Shown here: positions 1 through 8,667 of the stretch, piece after piece
How positions within the stretch are numbered: position 1 is the first letter of the stretch
Layout of the letters: the number at the start of each line of letters is the position of its first letter
Assembly (NCBI RefSeq): GCF_045032955.1
Contig: NZ_JBJFZU010000003.1
Coordinates: forward strand, 341,713 to 405,712
DNA length: 64,000 bases
Origin: Ornithinicoccus sp045032955
GTDB lineage: Bacteria > Actinomycetota > Actinomycetes > Actinomycetales > Dermatophilaceae
Direction: 5' to 3'
Notes under the pieces: model-generated
What the model was told of the DNA's origin: nothing
Seen by the model: the letters and a program-made list of their open reading frames with translations, nothing else
The model's database searches: none
Program-made: the position numbers and the translations under genes

Positions 1-297
1 AAGGTCGCCCGCGACCAGCCCGTGACACCTGAGTCCGCCACCAAGTACATCGGCCAGCCCACGCAGTACGCCGCCGCCGACGGCGCACGTCTCTCCATCC
101 TCGTGGTCCTCGACATGAGCCGGAAGGTCCTGCCCATTGGCACCCCGGAGAACTACCTGTTCGTCCTCGGCCCTCAGCAGCACGGGATGGCCGACCCGCG
201 CTCCCCCAGCGTCGTCGTGACCCTCGTCATCAACGACAACCTGCCAGTGCCCAGCAGCTGGTCGCGCCGCAAGACCCCGATCACCGGCAACCCCTGA
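1..297 (+). CDS. C-terminal fragment of an unknown protein (cut by the left edge)
   Basis: The frame is open from the first base and ends at TGA 295-297, giving 98 residues of a larger protein; the internal GTG at 22 is not convincing as a start because reading is continuous upstream. The visible part is a compact alpha/beta-type tail with a hydrophobic strand (LSILVVLDMSRKVLPIG), a second strand region (NYLFVLG) and a closing VVVTLVINDNLPVPSSWS motif. I do not recognise the family with certainty. It lies just before an integrase relic and a defence-type SIR2 gene, so it may belong to the same accessory segment, but that is inference from position only. Confidence 0.5.
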   Translation, partial: KVARDQPVTPESATKYIGQPTQYAAADGARLSILVVLDMSRKVLPIGTPENYLFVLGPQQHGMADPRSPSVVVTLVINDNLPVPSSWSRRKTPITGNP

Positions 298-491
298 CCC
301 GCCACGCACAGGCCAGTTGTCGGCACCGGGCAAAAACCGGGCCGTGGGCCGCGAGGTACGTCATTCCGCCGCGACCGGACGGAGTTCTGGGGTCGGCGTA
401 GCGTCGTGGGCGTCGACAACTTCGTCGCGCCTCGTCGCGCTGGCGGCGGGCACCGACTGGGCCCGGATCCAGGTCGCCGCGGGAGGCGACC

Positions 492-1402
492 ATGTCCACT
501 ACGGTGGCACTGCCGTTCAGGCCGTCCTCTATGGGCGCCGCACAGCTTGCGGCGGTCTCGTTCCCGGCCCGGTACTCCGGAGCGACTCACGCCCTGTGCC
601 GGACACAACTGGGCCGCTGGTTCACCTGGTGTGAGACCAACGGGTTCGACCCACTAGTCGGGTACAACGAGCACACGTCGAGCTCTACATCCGCCACCTC
701 GGGGACGCCGGCCTGATGGACTCCTCGGTCAACACGATGATGCACGCCGTCCGCGGATACTTCCGGTTCTCCCACATCGACGGCACCATCACAGCCGACC
801 CGGCCGTGATGGTGACGGCCCCGAAAGTCCACTGGGACGAGTCCCGCACTCAGGGTCTGGACCGGCTGGAGTTGATCCGCTTCCTCCAGGTAGCCCAGTC
901 GAGCACCGTTCACCACGGCGCGTTGGCCAACCTACTCGGGATCAACGCCCTCCGCGCCTCGGAGGCTGCAGCGGTGGGGATTGAGGACTACAGCGACGTA
1001 CTGAGGGGCCACCGGGTGCTGCACCTGGTCGACAAGGGCAACAAGCCCGCCACGATGCCGCTGACCGTTCCCGTGCTGCGGGTCCAGGAAGCCTGCCGCG
1101 GTGAGCGCATCACCGGCCCGTTGTTGCTGCGCCCGCTATCGGGCGACCCATCGACCGGCGTGATGTCTGTCGGATGGTGCGACGCGTCGCGAAGGTCGCG
1201 CAGATCCCCCGGCACATCAGCCCCCACTCGCTACGGCACACCGCCATCACCAACGCCCTGGACGCCAGGCGTACCACTTCGCGACGCACCGATCCTCGCC
1301 CGGCACGCTGACCCCAGAACCACCGAGCACTACGACCGAGCCCGCGGCAACCTCGACCGCCACGGCGTCCACTTCCTCACCGCCTACATCGCTGGCGTCT
1401 AG
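492..1402 (+). pseudogene. Tyrosine recombinase/integrase pseudogene with three frame changes
   Basis: Translation is recognisably a phage-type tyrosine integrase but only when frames are switched. From ATG 492 one frame gives the N-terminal core-binding domain (RYSGATHALCRTQLGRWFTW, then CETNGFDPLVG). Near 660 the homology moves to a second frame (HVELYIRHLGDAGLMD onwards to LLLRPLS). Near 1140 it moves to a third (GRPIDRRDVCRMVRRVAKVA, then ISPHSLRHTAITNALDA). Near 1265 it returns to the second (GVPLRDAPILARHADPRT, then TEHYDRARGNLDRHG). The HxLRH box, the ARHADPRTTEHY region and the tyrosine all survive, so the protein was once catalytic, but no single frame can make it now. Three independent shifts argue for decay rather than programmed frameshifting; sequencing error cannot be excluded from one sequence. 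Its presence fits an old integration event next to the SIR2 gene. Confidence 0.85.
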
Positions 1403-1443
1403 GTACCCCGGCGATGGCGTCAGCGCCGCCCAGAATGGGCTAT

Positions 1444-4400
1444 TCACCATTCTTCCGCGTCGGTGCAGCCCAAACGCATGGCCTCATCGATAAGTTCCGC
1501 GAACAGCGGCGAAGGCACCGCCGGCCGGAGACCGCCGACGATCTCGCGTAGGTAGTGGTCGAGTGCCCAAGGTGGATCAGTGGTCCCACGGAGAAGGTGA
1601 ACCACGTAGCGCGCCCAGGTGGTGGGGTCGCAGGTCAGATCTTGGTGCTCGTGGCGAGAGCCGGTGAGGTGCATCAGGACCCGGTCGTCCTTCACTAGTC
1701 CGGCGTCGGTGCGTTCCAGGAGTTCGACCGCCTCCAGACGCTCGTGGGGCAGTCCCAGCACCCACAAAGCCATGGCAGAGGCTTCGGCTTTGTTCAGTGG
1801 TCGGGGTAGGGAGTCGATCCGCCGGGTCCAGTACTCCCTGATCCAGCGTGTCCACTGGGCTGAGGCGTCCTTCGGGTCCATCTTGCGCAGTTGTTGGCCG
1901 ACTGACCGGATCCAAGCCAGTTTAAGGACGTTGGGCGCGTCGGTCGTGAGCGTCGACACCCAACCTGTCGGGTCGAGCGAGGACTTTAGGGCGATGGTGG
2001 CGAGTTGGCGCCCGAGTTGAGCGATCGCTTCATCATTGTCGAGGTCGTTCGCGCGGCGCATCGTCGCCAACATTGAGTCCAAGAGGCCGTCGGCGAGGAT
2101 CTGGTCGTCGTACTGGCCGAACTGCACGAACGACCGCCAGATCCCGCGGACCTCGGAGGGATCAGTCGTGTCCCGGTCCCACGTGAACAGCGGAAAGAGT
2201 CGGGACGTCGCCCAGGCAGGGTCCGCCCCGTTGAAGAAGCGAAGTCTCGTTGTCAGCAGGACACGAGCCAGTAATCCGTTGCGGGACTGATCGTGGACCA
2301 TCCGGTCGAGCTCGGCCTGGAGATCGTCGGGTATGCCCAGCCAGGTGTCGGTGTTGTCGCGCCAGTCGTAGGCAACCACATTCAACCAGAACTGGGCAAG
2401 GTTGCCTGCTGGATGATTGATTGCCTCTAGGTAGTGGTCCTCGCTGTCGACGACGTTGCCGCTGACCTCCGTTGTGGGCCAGAGGTGAGAGGCGAGACGG
2501 CGCGCCGGTATCAGCGTGTGCCATGCTGTCGGCTGGTCCGCGGTGCCGCCACGCGCGAACATGTTGGCGACCGCGGACCTCGCTGTATGCATCGGCCACG
2601 ACCCGATAACTTTGAGTACATCCAGCGGCGTGACGCCGTGGCTCTGCAGTCGTTTCGTCTCGCCCGCTTCCACACCGTCCGCTTGCTCCGGTGTGCTTGA
2701 CAAGCTAGCCGAACTCCAGGCACGAACGAGGGTGTCACGGACGTCGTTGTCATCCGGCGCCAGTAAGTCTGCAAGCCGTATGCCGTCGCCTGGGTAATGG
2801 GTCACGCATCCTCTTAGAGCGTTCAGGGTTCCAGTCCAGGTCGGGCCGGTGAACCGGAACGCGTCGGCCGTGGTGTAGGACCGGATGGCTGCGTACGCCT
2901 CGGCCGGGCTCGACGCGATGAGTTCATGAAGCTCGTCGCGGGTAAACGGTTCCGCGTTCTCCACGAACCCCGACGTCATAGTTACGTTCAGATCTGGATG
3001 CTCGCGAGGGGCAAACTCAGGATTCTCCTCCTGCAACTTGGTGAATTCTTCGGCAATCGCGCCGCTCTCCGGTAGAACCCTGTTGAGCCAGGCCAGCAGG
3101 TTGTAGGGGACGTAGGGCGAGTGTTCCGCGCTGTCCTGCGGCCCCGCCTTCGCGTGATCCAGCACGGCGGTCACCACGTTGTCCGAGGCAGATGCGAGGG
3201 AGTCCTCCAATAGCATGTAGACCTCGTGTTGGAGGTCGAGGTCGTAGAGCGAGTCCTCCTCGAGGATCCATCGCAGTTTGTCGTCGGGGGTCCGGTCTCC
3301 ACGCAGGCGCCACGCGTGCACGGCGAGGCGGCGGAGCAGGGGCTCCTTCGCGCGAGCGAGCCGTTCGACCATCGCAGCAGTCTCTCGGGGCGAGGTGTGG
3401 AGCAGGTGTTCGAGGCTGTCGCGTGCGATATCGATCAGCACGTCGGCTGCGTCACGGAAGTCGTCCTGTGAATGGGGCTCGATTGCTGATCGTCCGAACG
3501 TAAGCCCGTCAAATCCGGGCTGGAGCGCCCCACCAAGCCGGTGGGCGTCCCGCAGTTGACGGACCGCCAGGTCGAGCAGTTCAGGCGCGTGCTGGGGAAG
3601 CAGGGGGATGAACACCTTCTTCCATGCTTCATCGAGCCAATGGTCGTCGCCGGCGAATACAACCTCGAACCGAGGCGCGTCGTCGGACGGCCCGACGTCC
3701 ACACCAGGCCGGGGAAATGGCCGCGTGCGGTGCTCCAGCAGCATGAGCGCGAGCTCGGGGCGTTCCTGCCATGATGCTTTGCAGAGGAGCATGTCGAGCA
3801 GACTGCTGTGCTCGGCGGGAGAGCGATGCAGGACGAGGATGAGCCAGGGCACCTGCCAGTCCGGTACGCGTTGTTCTTGGGCGAACAGCCGGTGCGCCAG
3901 GGTGTCCCACATGCTGGGACTCCACGGACAGTTGCGAAGGAGGCGAAGGGCGGTAGGTGATTCTCTCTCGTCCATCGCGTAGTGGTCGACCACCCAGCGT
4001 GTCAGCGCTTGCGAGACCGTCCGGTCGTCATCGGAGCAAGCTGCCGGGTGGAACAGCCGGTTGAACTCGGGGCGGTTCGCAGCCCACAGCAACCAGTCGG
4101 ACCCGCGAGCCCGTTCAGTGAAGTAGAGGACCCGTTCCGGGTGACCGAGAGCATCCTCGAGATACGAGACCTCCTCGGGAATGGTGGGTGGGCCATTGCT
4201 GACCAGTTCGGCGATTCGGCGACGATGAGCGAGTCGTCCCCATGCGGTGAGTTCGGCCCAACGCTCGAGCCCGTCGACAAGCGCCAAGTGGGACGGGCCG
4301 TCCACCGGGTACCTGACAGGTAGAAGCCCGAGTCGCCGCCACTCGCGGCTGTCGGCCTCATGCGTGAAGACGAATCGTCGTCCTTCGCGGCTAAGGGAGC

Positions 4401-5025
4401 GCGCCAGGTACTGCATGACGATGTCGCCATGGCTGTAACCGATGAAAGCTACGGAGAAAGCTGAGAACATGCGGTCAAGGAATCGCGCTGCATATGCCTC
4501 GCGCAGGTAGGCGTGGCCGAAGTCTTCGTCGGTAACCACCAGTTTGCGAGAGGGTTGGTCCAGTGCACCGTGCAGGTGGACGATGCCGGTGAAGTCGTCG
4601 CCGACCGGTAGCGCGGGCGCGCGATAGACGTCGACGTCCAGTCCCTTGCTGCGGCTGGCTCGTTCGAGGTGCAAGTCGTAGTTGGTGGTGACTACTCGGG
4701 GGTTGGGGTGTACCCAGGCCAGGTCGATAATGGCTTGATGGAGGCGGTTCGACTGGCTACCGGGCTTGTTGATCGCGCTCGCGACGAGTGCGTGAACTTC
4801 GATCTGGAGATCCGCGAGGTCGCCCAAGAACACATCGGGGCGATCCAGGTGACGATCCGTTGGCACCCTGTTGGCGCGCGTCCCAACGTCGCGCACCAGA
4901 TTGGAGAAATCAGGAAGGCCTGACGGCTCGTCGAGGGATGCCCCGGCGCCAACGAAGAGCACGAGATTACCCTCCGTCGCTGCTTCGACCAGTTCGTCCG
5001 GCACCTCGACTTCGCGAAACCACAT
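1444..5025 (-). CDS. Large SIR2-domain protein, defence-associated sirtuin (DSR)-like NADase
   Basis: This is a 1193-residue protein with an N-terminal SIR2-type domain. It shows the NAD-binding GAGAS box (residues 26-30), TTNYD (113-117) carrying the family Asn (N115), HLHG (150-153) carrying the family His (H152), and a later FIGYSHGDIVMQYLARSL stretch typical of the SIR2_2 fold. About 900 residues of alpha-helical, repeat-like sequence with no recognised enzyme motif follow. This layout (N-terminal SIR2, very long helical C-terminus, no partner ATPase) matches defence-associated sirtuins DSR1/DSR2, in which the C-terminal region senses phage proteins and the SIR2 domain destroys NAD to abort infection. 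That function is known for the family and inferred here. No SSB, HerA, Thoeris TIR or Argonaute partner is adjacent. GC is visibly lower than in the rest of the window, and an integrase relic lies immediately downstream, so horizontal acquisition is likely. ATG 5025 is preceded by a TAGATT box six bases away. Confidence 0.85.
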   Translation of the reverse strand: MWFREVEVPDELVEAATEGNLVLFVGAGASLDEPSGLPDFSNLVRDVGTRANRVPTDRHLDRPDVFLGDLADLQIEVHALVASAINKPGSQSNRLHQAIIDLAWVHPNPRVVTTNYDLHLERASRSKGLDVDVYRAPALPVGDDFTGIVHLHGALDQPSRKLVVTDEDFGHAYLREAYAARFLDRMFSAFSVAFIGYSHGDIVMQYLARSLSREGRRFVFTHEADSREWRRLGLLPVRYPVDGPSHLALVDGLERWAELTAWGRLAHRRRIAELVSNGPPTIPEEVSYLEDALGHPERVLYFTERARGSDWLLWAANRPEFNRLFHPAACSDDDRTVSQALTRWVVDHYAMDERESPTALRLLRNCPWSPSMWDTLAHRLFAQEQRVPDWQVPWLILVLHRSPAEHSSLLDMLLCKASWQERPELALMLLEHRTRPFPRPGVDVGPSDDAPRFEVVFAGDDHWLDEAWKKVFIPLLPQHAPELLDLAVRQLRDAHRLGGALQPGFDGLTFGRSAIEPHSQDDFRDAADVLIDIARDSLEHLLHTSPRETAAMVERLARAKEPLLRRLAVHAWRLRGDRTPDDKLRWILEEDSLYDLDLQHEVYMLLEDSLASASDNVVTAVLDHAKAGPQDSAEHSPYVPYNLLAWLNRVLPESGAIAEEFTKLQEENPEFAPREHPDLNVTMTSGFVENAEPFTRDELHELIASSPAEAYAAIRSYTTADAFRFTGPTWTGTLNALRGCVTHYPGDGIRLADLLAPDDNDVRDTLVRAWSSASLSSTPEQADGVEAGETKRLQSHGVTPLDVLKVIGSWPMHTARSAVANMFARGGTADQPTAWHTLIPARRLASHLWPTTEVSGNVVDSEDHYLEAINHPAGNLAQFWLNVVAYDWRDNTDTWLGIPDDLQAELDRMVHDQSRNGLLARVLLTTRLRFFNGADPAWATSRLFPLFTWDRDTTDPSEVRGIWRSFVQFGQYDDQILADGLLDSMLATMRRANDLDNDEAIAQLGRQLATIALKSSLDPTGWVSTLTTDAPNVLKLAWIRSVGQQLRKMDPKDASAQWTRWIREYWTRRIDSLPRPLNKAEASAMALWVLGLPHERLEAVELLERTDAGLVKDDRVLMHLTGSRHEHQDLTCDPTTWARYVVHLLRGTTDPPWALDHYLREIVGGLRPAVPSPLFAELIDEAMRLGCTDAEEW

Positions 5026-5660
5026 GCGGGCAATCTAGCGAGAAGACGAGGACCATGGACTGACCTTGGCCTGGATCCTCTCGGAACCGCAGTACGGCAT
5101 TGTCAGACCGGATGCAGGGCGACCTGGCAGTCAGTTCGTCGTTGCACCGCAAAAGAGACGCTAGGTGATCGTTTCGTCTGCGTCAGCCGCCTCAGTCTCG
5201 GTGGTTCCGCGACCTGCCTCGGAGCCCTGCTGGCCTTCCGAGCCGTAGGCGGCACCTACGACGAGGCGCCTGAGGTCGGTCTTGGTTGAACCGCCATCTC
5301 GAACTGACTTTCCTCCTGCACCAGCGCTGGGTCGCCGGGCATGCACTCGCCCGCGCAAAAGTGCGACGCGAGCCGCGACAACGGACTGTCCGACGAGAAG
5401 GCACGAGCTGTCTCGATCCAAAGAAGCGCGTCGCTCGGCTGAACGTGCCTCCACGCGAGCAACACAGCCGTCCGTACGAACGCGGTCCTGCTCGGATGCG
5501 TGGTGTGTCATTTCGCCGCGTGTGCCTGGTATCCGCGGTCGCTTGGGGTGCAAGCACCGACCCCGCTGTGTCTGGTGGGGTGCCGCGTCGACGTAGGGCG
5601 GAATGGCTGGGGCGCGGGGGGCGTTGCGCTGGCATCCACCACCCAGCCTCGGAGGTTCTC
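5026..5660. other. 635-bp gap without a confident gene
   Basis: Between the SIR2 start and the flavin oxidoreductase start no reading frame carries a recognisable domain. A minus-strand open frame at 5256-5465 (69 codons, beginning MLLAWRHVQPSDALLWIETA) has some protein-like character but no ribosome binding site or family I can name. The plus-strand frame of the oxidoreductase stays open back to 5286, but that stretch is rich in Arg and lacks family similarity. The region may hold degraded accessory DNA. Confidence 0.4.
5032..5037 (-). promoter_or_regulatory. Putative leaderless -10 box (TAGATT) for the SIR2 gene
   Basis: On the minus strand TAGATT lies 6 nt before ATG 5025, with no Shine-Dalgarno sequence between them. 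This is the spacing expected for a transcript starting at or next to the start codon. Confidence 0.45.
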
Positions 5661-6689
5661 GTGCAGGTCGGCGTCGACAGCTTCGTCTCCCGGGTCACCG
5701 ACCCCTCCACCGGTCATGTCGTCGGCCCCGCGGAGAGGATGGCCCACCTCCTCGAGGAGATCGAGCTCGCCGACCGTTCCGGGCTTTACTCCTTCGGCAT
5801 CGGCGAGCACCACCGGGAGGAGTACTACGACTCCGCACCGCCGGTGATCATCGCTGCAGCCGCCGCGCGTACGACGTCCATCCGACTCGGCAGCGCGGTG
5901 GCGGTGCTCAGCGCCGCGGACCCGGTGCGGGTGTTTCAGCAGTTCGCGACACTCGACCTAATCTCCGGAGGCCGAATCGACCTGGTGGTCGGCCGGGGCT
6001 CGTTCACCGAGTCATTCCCGCTCTTCGGTCTCGATCTGGCCGACTATGATTCGCTGTTCGCCGAAAAGCTCGACCTGCTCCTGCGGATCCGGGAGTCACC
6101 GCAGGTGACCTGGTCCGGGCAGCACCGCGCCCCGCTCACCGGTCAAGGCGTCTACCCGCGACCAGTGCAGGACCCGCTCCCGATCTGGATCGGGGTTGGT
6201 GGGACGCCCGAGTCGTTCGTGCGCGCCGGCCTGCTCGGCCTCCCACTGATGGTCGCGATCATCGGCGGCGAGCCGCGCCGCTTCGCCCCGCTCGTCGACC
6301 TCTATCGCCGGGCGGGCGCGCAGGCGGGTCACGCGCCCGAGAGCCTGCAGGTCGGCCTCCACGTGTTCGGCTATGTCGGCGAGAGCCGCCGCCATGCCGC
6401 CGACACGATCTATCCGGGCTGGCACGAGATGTTTACCTCGGCCTCCCGCGAGCGTGGCTTCGCGCCGCCGAATCGGGTGCAGTTCGACGCCACCAGCGGA
6501 CCAGACGGTGCGTTCTTCCTTGGCGACCCAGATGAGATCGTCACCAAGCTCGGCCGCGTCGCGGACCAGCTCGGGGGCGTTGATCGAGTCTCGCTGCAGA
6601 TGACCAACCCGCGCCTGGCCCACGACGACCTGCTCCGCGGCATCGAGTTGCTCGGCACTGAGGTCGCGCCGCGGGCCGTCGGCCTCTGA
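5661..6689 (+). CDS. LLM-class flavin-dependent oxidoreductase (luciferase-like)
   Basis: This is a 342-residue bacterial luciferase-like monooxygenase/oxidoreductase using reduced flavin (FMNH2 or F420H2) in the cytoplasm. It shows the N-terminal VGVDSF strand, GIGEHHREEYYDSAPPV (the EHH region of the family), SAVAVLSAADPVRVFQQFAT, and the GGRIDLVVGRGSF segment near the phosphate site. GTG 5661 is chosen as start because GGAGG lies 6 nt upstream at 5651-5655 and family similarity begins exactly there; the frame is open to 5286, but the upstream 125 codons look non-coding. Length is normal. The substrate is unknown. It converges on the ring-cleavage operon, whose quinone-type chemistry a flavin reductase could serve, but no direct link is visible. 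A T-rich hairpin after the stop separates the two. Confidence 0.88.
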   Translation: MQVGVDSFVSRVTDPSTGHVVGPAERMAHLLEEIELADRSGLYSFGIGEHHREEYYDSAPPVIIAAAAARTTSIRLGSAVAVLSAADPVRVFQQFATLDLISGGRIDLVVGRGSFTESFPLFGLDLADYDSLFAEKLDLLLRIRESPQVTWSGQHRAPLTGQGVYPRPVQDPLPIWIGVGGTPESFVRAGLLGLPLMVAIIGGEPRRFAPLVDLYRRAGAQAGHAPESLQVGLHVFGYVGESRRHAADTIYPGWHEMFTSASRERGFAPPNRVQFDATSGPDGAFFLGDPDEIVTKLGRVADQLGGVDRVSLQMTNPRLAHDDLLRGIELLGTEVAPRAVGL

Positions 6690-6845
6690 CGACCCGGCCG
6701 AGCCCTACCCCGGGTGGCTGAACCCGCACACCACCTCGACGTCAGCAGTCATCCGATCTGGCGCACGCCACATCCGCAAGGCAAGGCACACCGCACACGC
6801 TCCGGACCTGCGTCCTTCCGCCGCAAGTGACGCAGGCCGCTCACA

Positions 6846-6884
6846 CCCCGGCGCCACGCTGTGTGCTCGTGTCGGGGCGTTTTT
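6846..6884. terminator. Rho-independent-type terminator between convergent genes
   Basis: CCCCG (6846-6850) pairs with CGGGG (6873-6877) and is followed on the plus strand by CGTTTTTC. It lies between the converging stops at 6689 and 6887, so it would end transcription from the oxidoreductase. Confidence 0.55.
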
Positions 6885-6886
6885 CA

Positions 6887-7948
6887 TCACCGGACGGCGT
6901 CACCCCGCAGCGCAGCCCGGAGGAGCGCCGCCACGCTCTCCTGGCTCACCGGCCGAGGGTTGGAGTCTGGAATCGCCGCTGTCGCCAGCTCGGCGGCAAG
7001 ATCCACGTCGTCCTCGGTGAGGCCGATCTCGCCGAGCGAGCCGGGCGCACCCACCTCTCGGGCGAGGTCCCACAACCCCGAGGCAGCGTGGGGGGTCCCG
7101 AAGGCCTCGGCGATGCGGGCCTCGGAGTCCGGGTCCGCTTCGCTGTTGTAGGCAGCGACGTAGGGCAGCACCACCGCATGGGTCGGGGCATGGGGCAGGT
7201 TGAACGTCCCGCCCAGGACGTGGCAGATCTTGTGGTGCATCCCGGCCCCCGCCGAGGCCAGGGCGACCCCCGAGAGGTAGGTGCCGTAGAGCACCCGCTC
7301 GTGAGCCTCCAGGCCCTCCGTGCCGGCCCGGAGGCCACGCAGCCCCGGGACCAGCGCGCGCATCCCCTCGCCGGCCATGGCCCGGTTGATGGGGTCGGCG
7401 TGCGGGGCCCACAGGCTGTCCACGGCGTGGGCCAGGGCGTTCAGGCCGGAGTGGACCGCGAGGTCGGTCGGCAGACCCTGGGTCAGGGTTGCGTCGTAGA
7501 CCACGACTCTGGGCAGCACCCGGGGGTCGGTCCCGGTGGTCTTGCGCTCGTCCTCGGTCATCCCCCAGATGTCGGTCGCCTCCGACCCCGAGAAGGTGGT
7601 GGGCACCGCGACGACCGGCAGCCCGGTGTCGCGGGCGATGATCTTGGCGAGCCCGGTGGCCGAACCGCCGCCGATGGCGACGACCGAGTCCGCGTCCACC
7701 TCCTGGGCCAGGGCGACCGCATCCCGGGCCCGCTCCGCCGGCACGTGCTGGACGACCTCACGGATGCGGCCCACGACGGCGAACTGCTCGCAGATCTGGT
7801 CCACGACCTCAGCAGCGTGACCGCCTCCCACGAGCAGCGGCCGTGAAGACCCCAGGTCATGCAGGGCCGCGGCGATGTTCGTCGCGGCCGCTCCGGCGCC
7901 GAAGAGCACCCGCTGACCCAGGGTGGTGTGGTTGAACCTGATCTCCAT
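6887..7948 (-). CDS. Maleylacetate reductase (iron-alcohol-dehydrogenase family)
   Basis: This is a 353-residue cytoplasmic enzyme predicted to reduce maleylacetate to 3-oxoadipate with NAD(P)H, the last peripheral step of (chloro)hydroquinone/hydroxyquinol degradation. Visible motifs: nucleotide-binding GGGSATGLAKIIA, VPTTFSGSEATDIWG (maleylacetate reductases have PTTYxGSExTxIWG here), and the metal-region HHKICHVLGGTFNLPHAPTH. ATG 7948 is chosen because GGGAGAAG lies just upstream and similarity begins at MEIRFNHTT; an in-frame ATG at 7987 would overlap the upstream gene and adds 13 unrelated residues. It is the third gene of a three-gene minus-strand operon after the dioxygenase and esterase. 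The pairing of a maleylacetate reductase with a hydroquinone-type dioxygenase is strong context for the assignment. Confidence 0.88.
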   Translation of the reverse strand: MEIRFNHTTLGQRVLFGAGAAATNIAAALHDLGSSRPLLVGGGHAAEVVDQICEQFAVVGRIREVVQHVPAERARDAVALAQEVDADSVVAIGGGSATGLAKIIARDTGLPVVAVPTTFSGSEATDIWGMTEDERKTTGTDPRVLPRVVVYDATLTQGLPTDLAVHSGLNALAHAVDSLWAPHADPINRAMAGEGMRALVPGLRGLRAGTEGLEAHERVLYGTYLSGVALASAGAGMHHKICHVLGGTFNLPHAPTHAVVLPYVAAYNSEADPDSEARIAEAFGTPHAASGLWDLAREVGAPGSLGEIGLTEDDVDLAAELATAAIPDSNPRPVSQESVAALLRAALRGDAVR

Positions 7949-7983
7949 ACGATCTTCTCCCTCGGGCTGCACCCGCGGTGCGG

Positions 7984-8667
7984 TCATGGGCGTGCGGTGT
8001 CACTGACGGTATGCCGCAGCAGCCGGGCGGTGAGCTCCGTCGCCGTCGTGGTGATCTGGTGCTCGGCGCCCGGTTCGATGAGCGAGGTGAGCTGAGCGCC
8101 CATACCTCGCAGCCAGTCCCCGGTCTGCGCCATCCGGGTGCGGGGCACCCAGGGGTCGGCCTCGCACCCGGCCAGCAGTGCTGGCGTCCCACCGAAATCA
8201 CCTGAGAAGGAGACCTCCTCGTGCTCGGTCCCGACGTACCCACCGGTGAGGAGGACGAGGCCGGCATACCTGTCGGGGTGCAGGAGTGCCCAGTGCGCCA
8301 GCAGGCAGGCCCCCTGGGAGAACCCGAGCAGCACCACCTTGTCTGGCGGGTATCGCGCGGCCGCTAGGCGGCCGAGGTGCGCGTCGACCGCCTCGAGCGA
8401 CCAGGCGAGCCACGGGTCGTCGTCCGGTCGCTCTTCCATGAAGCCGTACGGGTACCAGCTCTGCCCGGCTGCGGCCGGCGCGAGCCACCGAAGACCGTTG
8501 ACGTCGAGGCGCTCCGCGAGGGCACGCATGTCGGCGGGGGACTGGGTGCGTCCGTGCACCGCGAGCACCGCGACCGGCGCGTCCTCCTCGCCCCAGCACT
8601 CCGCGCCCGCTGCCAGGTGAGGATTCTCCCCGGCGCGCGGTCGTGCTGGGGTAGCGGGGCTGGTCAC
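7984..8667 (-). CDS. Alpha/beta hydrolase of the phospholipase/carboxylesterase family (MhqD-like)
   Basis: This is a 227-residue serine hydrolase. The LLGFSQGACLLAHW nucleophile elbow (GFSQG) sits near residue 115, AVHGRTQSP is the oxyanion-hole region, the acid lies in CEADPWVP and the base in EPGAEHQIT. This is the compact carboxylesterase fold of Bacillus MhqD. It overlaps the dioxygenase stop by 4 nt (ATGA), so the two are translationally coupled. In Bacillus the mhq genes likewise pair a ring-cleaving dioxygenase (MhqO/E/A) with such a hydrolase (MhqD) for quinone and hydroquinone detoxification. By analogy this protein would hydrolyse a ring-cleavage product or conjugate; the real substrate cannot be read from sequence. 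Confidence 0.85.
   Translation of the reverse strand: MTSPATPARPRAGENPHLAAGAECWGEEDAPVAVLAVHGRTQSPADMRALAERLDVNGLRWLAPAAAGQSWYPYGFMEERPDDDPWLAWSLEAVDAHLGRLAAARYPPDKVVLLGFSQGACLLAHWALLHPDRYAGLVLLTGGYVGTEHEEVSFSGDFGGTPALLAGCEADPWVPRTRMAQTGDWLRGMGAQLTSLIEPGAEHQITTTATELTARLLRHTVSDTARP

Noticed and set aside
640..1280. Programmed ribosomal frameshifting in the integrase
   Set aside because: Three shifts in different directions without slippery sequences or downstream structures are better explained by decay or sequencing error.
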